NCBI GenBank assembly: GCA_945863875.1
Contig: CAMBBS010000012.1
Location: forward strand, 50,740-114,739
Direction: 5' to 3'
Origin: Desulfopila aestuarii DSM 18488
GTDB taxonomy: Bacteria; Desulfobacterota; Desulfobulbia; Desulfobulbales; Desulfocapsaceae
Length of the DNA: 64,000 nt
Position numbers and translations under genes: made by a program. A model generated the notes under the pieces. That model was given only the letters and a program-made list of their open reading frames with translations, had not been told where the DNA came from and searched no databases. Below, piece by piece: positions 60,981 to 64,000 of this stretch. Within the stretch, counting starts at the first letter, position 1. The number at the start of each line of letters is the position of its first letter.

Positions 60981-61814
60981 ATGGTACAGATAGGCAAGAT
61001 AAACAGGCTTTTGGTAAAAGGCACGCAGGCATATGGCATTCATCTTGATGGTGGTGTGGCGGGGGATATTCTCCTGCGGGACAAGTTTGCCGTTGAAAAA
61101 TACCAGGCCGGGGATGAAATTGATGTCTTTGTTTATGTCGACAGAGAACAGCGCCTGGTGGCAACGACACTAACACCGACGGCAATGGTCGGTGAATTTG
61201 CCTTGTTGCGCGTGGTGACCAACAGCGCGGCAGGTGCCTTTATGGACTGGGGGCTTGAAAATGATCTGTTTGTGCCGAAAAGTGCGCAACAGGACAACAT
61301 GCGGGAAGGTCAATCATATGTTGTCTTTATCTTCCTCAGTGAAAAACACAACCGCATTACCGCCTCTTCCAAGCTGGATAAGTTCCTTGATCTGCAGCCG
61401 CCACCCTATGCAGAGGGAGAAGAGGTTGATCTTCTTGTCTATGCCCGGACTGATCTCGGCTACAGTGCGGTGGTCAACAGTAGCCATAGTGGCATGATCT
61501 ATGAGAACGAAGTCTTTCAAAAGCTTGTTGTAGGGCAGCGGCTGCAGGGCTTCGTAAAAAAAATACGTGAAGACCGTAAAATTGATCTGAGGCTGCAGCA
61601 GACCGGCTACAAGCACGTCGATTCTCTTTCCCAGACCATTCTGAGCACGCTCAAGGATCGCGGCGGTCTGGTTGCCGTAACCGATAAAAGCCCGCCGGAA
61701 GAGATCTACGCCTTGTTCGGGGTGAGTAAAAAGGTTTTCAAAAAGGTTATTGGCGCCTTGTACAAAAAAAGACGTATCATCATCGCCCCCGGGGGCATCA
61801 GCCTTGTTGATTGA
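60981..61814 (+). CDS. S1-domain RNA-binding protein, CvfB/YitL-like
   Basis: This 277-residue protein starts MVQIGKINRLLVKG with GGGGGAAAG upstream of ATG 60981. It contains S1-like OB units (GEFALLRVVTNSAAGAFMDWGLENDLFVPKS and a later GYSAVVNSSHSGMIYENEVF) and a C-terminal winged helix (SKKVFKKVIGALYKKRRIII). This is the layout of CvfB, an RNA-binding regulator of virulence or translation in Gram-positive bacteria; the role here is unknown. Monocistronic. Confidence 0.9.
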   Translation: MVQIGKINRLLVKGTQAYGIHLDGGVAGDILLRDKFAVEKYQAGDEIDVFVYVDREQRLVATTLTPTAMVGEFALLRVVTNSAAGAFMDWGLENDLFVPKSAQQDNMREGQSYVVFIFLSEKHNRITASSKLDKFLDLQPPPYAEGEEVDLLVYARTDLGYSAVVNSSHSGMIYENEVFQKLVVGQRLQGFVKKIREDRKIDLRLQQTGYKHVDSLSQTILSTLKDRGGLVAVTDKSPPEEIYALFGVSKKVFKKVIGALYKKRRIIIAPGGISLVD

Positions 61815-61846
61815 TGCGAACCGACCATTGGAGTTACCTTGCCCCC

Positions 61847-62482
61847 TCAGCTCGCTTTCGTTGCCACGACGACGACAAAGGCGCATTGGCCGTAACCCGG
61901 CCTGAGGGATTCGATCTGTCGTGTCTCGCGCAGCGGAAGCGCCAGCGTCTGGCCCCAGGCGTGAATTGAAAAACCTGCTTGCCGTACAAGGTGCCCCACC
62001 TCGGCCGCGGAATAAAAAGTGGCGGCGCGGTAAAAGACACTTTCCACCTGATGCGCCAGGTAGTCTTGACCCAAGTCGCTCTCTCGATCAATTAAGCCGA
62101 TGACGAGACGGCCGCCTGGCTTGAGCACTCTGCGGGTTTCGGCAAGCATGTTTGCCGGGGAATCGACAAAACAGATCGTCGTCACCACCAGAGCGTAATC
62201 GAAGCTCCCGGCCGTGAAAGGCAGGTTTTCCGCCGCCGCCTCTATGGCCTTGATACCCCGGGTAGCCGCGTAGGCAAGCATTGCCGGCGACGGATCAATG
62301 CCCACCTCTATGCCGAGCGGCGCGGCGAAACGACCGCTTCCCACGCCGATTTCAATGCCCCGTCCTTCCCAGGGCACAAAGGGGCGCAGGGCCAGCAGCT
62401 CAGAAATATAGGCCGCCGCATTCGTGTCGAACCAGGCCTCATAGCGGGGATGGTGCGCCTCGAAAGGGTTCACTCCGGACAT
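61847..62482 (-). CDS. Class I SAM-dependent methyltransferase
   Basis: This 211-residue enzyme has SAM motif I GIEIGVGSGRFAAPLG (about 45-60), post-I VGIDPSP, motif II PFTAGSFDYALVVTTICFVD and III LKPGGRLVIGLIDRES. ATG 62482 has GGGAGG seven bases upstream. The longer frame to 62974 is an accident: it fuses in frame with a decayed aminotransferase. The methyltransferase start overlaps the old aminotransferase stop (ATG...TGA). The substrate is unknown and may have related to the lost partner. Confidence 0.87.
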   Translation of the reverse strand: MSGVNPFEAHHPRYEAWFDTNAAAYISELLALRPFVPWEGRGIEIGVGSGRFAAPLGIEVGIDPSPAMLAYAATRGIKAIEAAAENLPFTAGSFDYALVVTTICFVDSPANMLAETRRVLKPGGRLVIGLIDRESDLGQDYLAHQVESVFYRAATFYSAAEVGHLVRQAGFSIHAWGQTLALPLRETRQIESLRPGYGQCAFVVVVATKAS

Positions 62483-62974
62483 GACAATACCTCCCGCAAC
62501 ATGGCGACAAAGCGGCGGTTGTTCTCGGGCAATGCCGTGGTGATGCGCATATAACCCGGGCCAAGCTCCGGGGCGTTGACCGGTTTGCTGCAGTGTGGCG
62601 ATGGCGGCCGCCTGACTGGGACGGGCAAGCGGGTAGGCGTCGTTGCGGCTGTTCAGGTCATCGGCGATGGCTTCGGGAAAGATGCCGTAGCCCACACGAA
62701 AGCCGGCCAGGCTATGGGCCTTGGACAGGGTGCGGGTGACCAGCAGGTTGGGGTGCTCGGGCACGAGATGGGCCACCGATTGCCCGGCCACGTCGAGCAG
62801 CCGGGCGATGAGCGCGCGCAACGGCGCTGAATATGGTTCGGTGTAATAGTTGCCGTGCGCTGCCTCGGCCTGGGCGGCGGCAATCGCATGGTCTATCGGC
62901 GGCAGCGGGTTTTCACACAGCAGCAGTTTGATGCCCTGAAATGTGCCGCCGCCTTTCTCCGATAATGCGCTCAT
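62470..62974 (-). pseudogene. Decayed HisC-like aminotransferase
   Basis: An ATG (62974) with GGAGG upstream starts the HisC-type block IKLLLCENPLPPIDHAIAAA. The middle of the protein is missing: the sequence jumps from ARLLDVAGQSVAHL to the PLP-Lys region TRTLSKAHSLAGFRVGYGIFP. After ATLQQ the frame is lost; the genuine C-terminus (GPGYMRITTALPENNRRF to a TGA at 62470) is in another frame. At least one large internal deletion and one shift make it inactive. Confidence 0.8.
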
Positions 62975-63071
62975 CTTTGCCTCCTTCCCCGACTCCTTCC
63001 AAGAGGTTTACGCACTGTGTCCGCCCGGAGGTGGCGACAGTGCTGCCGTATTGTCGTGTTACATGAGGCAG

Positions 63072-63644
63072 CTATGCCTTGGAAAAAACAATTATTACGG
63101 CGACGAGGACCCCGCCGCCGAGGGCAACGAAACTGTATTTTTTCTGTTCCTGTTCCGCCCTCGGTAAGAGATGCGTTGCCCCGGCAGACACCAGGGTGGC
63201 TGCGGAGAGCGATAACAATGCGCCCAGTGTTGATTGGTCCAGTACACCCATTATCGGGTAGGAGACAAGCATCCCGGGCGGCGTTGTAAAGGCGGCGGCA
63301 AGAAAGGCCAGAATCAAGGCATTTCGCTCCCTGAAGCCTCCTTTGAGCAATAAAAGACAGGTGATTATCCCTTCGGGAAATTCATGTAGGACCATCCCGG
63401 TGGTTGCCACAAAACCGGTAAAAATATTCACCGTAAAGGCAATCGACTAGACAAACCCATCTATGAACGAATGAAAACCAATGCCTATCATGGGAATAAG
63501 GCCAACATGGTACTGGGCTTTATCGGGGTCTTTTTGACAGACAAAGGCGGTGAGAAATCGATCGAAAAAATGCAGACCGAAATAGCCGAGGAGCAGATAC
63601 ATCGGCGCCTGGGCATTCATTGACAGGCATATTCTCTCTACCAA
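63072..63644 (-). pseudogene. Decayed ZIP-family metal transporter
   Basis: The frame codes ZIP helices: FHSFIDGFV, then an in-frame TAG (63447-63449), then SIAFTVNIFTGFVATTGMVLHEFPEGI with metal-binding HEFPEG. The family's N-terminal 60 or so residues with first helices are missing at the 5' end. TAG is used as an ordinary stop by other genes here, so read-through is unlikely. The product would have been a zinc or iron importer. Confidence 0.75.
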
Positions 63645-63710
63645 GAGATCGTTACATTGGGCATATTAATGTGTCGTATACAGATTATTTATTCCTTAGT
63701 TTGTTAGAAA

Positions 63711-64000
63711 TCAAGTGCCACAAAGTTCTCCATCTGAATAACCCTCAGGCTTATTTTCCAGCACCTGCCGAAGTTTGACGGCCAGGTCCTTTTTGGCAAA
63801 GGGTTTCTGGAGAAAATAAACATCCTTGTCTAATACCCCATGGTTGCTGACGATATCGGCAGTGTAGCCTGACATGAACAGGCATCTCATTTGGGGATAA
63901 TCTTCCAGAAGCAGGTCGGCTAGGTCGCGGCCGTTTAAGCCGGGCATAATTACATCGGTCATGAGCATGTCGATTTCGCCAAAAAAATCGGCAGCCCGGC
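63711..64000 (-). CDS. C-terminal receiver domain of a hybrid histidine kinase (partial)
   Basis: The frame is open to the right edge of the window and codes a receiver domain C-terminal half: the phospho-Asp in MLMTDVIMPGLNG, SGYTAD and the conserved Lys in FLQKPFAKKDL, ending at 63711. The pattern (LMTDVIMPGLNGRDLA) is typical of receivers at the end of PAS hybrid kinases. The rest of the gene lies beyond the window. Confidence 0.82.
   Translation of the reverse strand, partial: RAADFFGEIDMLMTDVIMPGLNGRDLADLLLEDYPQMRCLFMSGYTADIVSNHGVLDKDVYFLQKPFAKKDLAVKLRQVLENKPEGYSDGELCGT

Noticed and set aside
63447..63449. In-frame TAG as pyrrolysine codon in the ZIP gene
   Set aside because: TAG is a normal stop for the DUF4338, mtgA and small Lys-rich genes, and the ZIP gene is also truncated.
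1..64000. CRISPR arrays, tRNA or rRNA genes
   Set aside because: No regularly spaced repeats and no tRNA T-loop/anticodon arrangement found by eye in intergenic DNA.

Overview
The window looks like a chromosomal segment of a free-living, respiratory, Gram-negative deltaproteobacterium (Desulfobacterota, probably Desulfobulbales-like). This is an inference from gene content: a pentaheme periplasmic c-type cytochrome, a cytoplasmic group 2-type [NiFe] hydrogenase, PEP-CTERM proteins with sigma-54 promoters, an IS66/DUF4338 element, many soluble and membrane histidine kinases and diguanylate cyclases, a bifunctional PBP1b-type enzyme, and a complete 2-oxoacid dehydrogenase complex. No rRNA, tRNA or CRISPR array was seen.

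Layout. 1-1834: right part of an IS66-family element carrying a DUF4338 (DruA-like) gene. 1895-4394: two paralogous PEP-CTERM proteins, each with a terminator, a -24/-12 promoter and a similar upstream element. 4395-6214: ACT-domain protein and a SprT-like/DUF2786 protein. 6236-12958 (minus strand): a five-gene overlapping operon of hydrogenase small and large subunits, maturation protease, soluble PAS hybrid histidine kinase and PleD-like diguanylate cyclase. This is the most striking system in the window and reads as a hydrogen-sensing to c-di-GMP relay. 13089-23159: MFS transporter, YkgJ-like protein, HDOD protein, MtgA, UspA with a CsoR/CstR-like palindrome upstream, a truncated response regulator, a Pat-type acyl-CoA ligase/acetyltransferase, aquaporin Z and small redox enzymes. 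23365-26410: cyclase-family hydrolase, a pentaheme cytochrome interrupted by an in-frame TGA (selenocysteine or nonsense), and a cytidylate-kinase-like protein.

26798-32461: small lysine-rich proteins, an ABC-F ATPase, cold-shock protein, RhlE helicase, DUF1456 protein and dodecin, largely an RNA/translation neighbourhood. 32637-45573: YheT-like hydrolase, proline-rich TPR lipoprotein next to PBP1b (LpoP-like pair), DMT transporter, UPF0173 hydrolase, a coupled SET-domain/PLP-decarboxylase pair, homocysteine methyltransferase family protein, and a membrane hybrid kinase downstream of an orphan sugar-binding-type protein. 45922-56641: PfkB kinase, hotdog thioesterase, ferritin-like protein, a UspA/kinase-like pair, PanE-like reductase, the E1alpha-E1beta-E2-E3 operon, YceH and a zinc-ribbon protein. 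56832-64000: Cache-GGDEF cyclase and GAF-PAS hybrid kinase, CvfB-like S1 protein, a SAM methyltransferase whose upstream aminotransferase has decayed, a decayed ZIP transporter, and the C-terminus of another hybrid kinase.

Common theme: signal transduction is dense (four histidine kinases, two diguanylate cyclases, HDOD, two UspA proteins, a kinase-like protein). Several genes use GTG, TTG or possibly CTG starts, set by good Shine-Dalgarno sites. Recent decay is visible at 17736, 62470 and 63072, which matters when judging the in-frame TGA at 24538.
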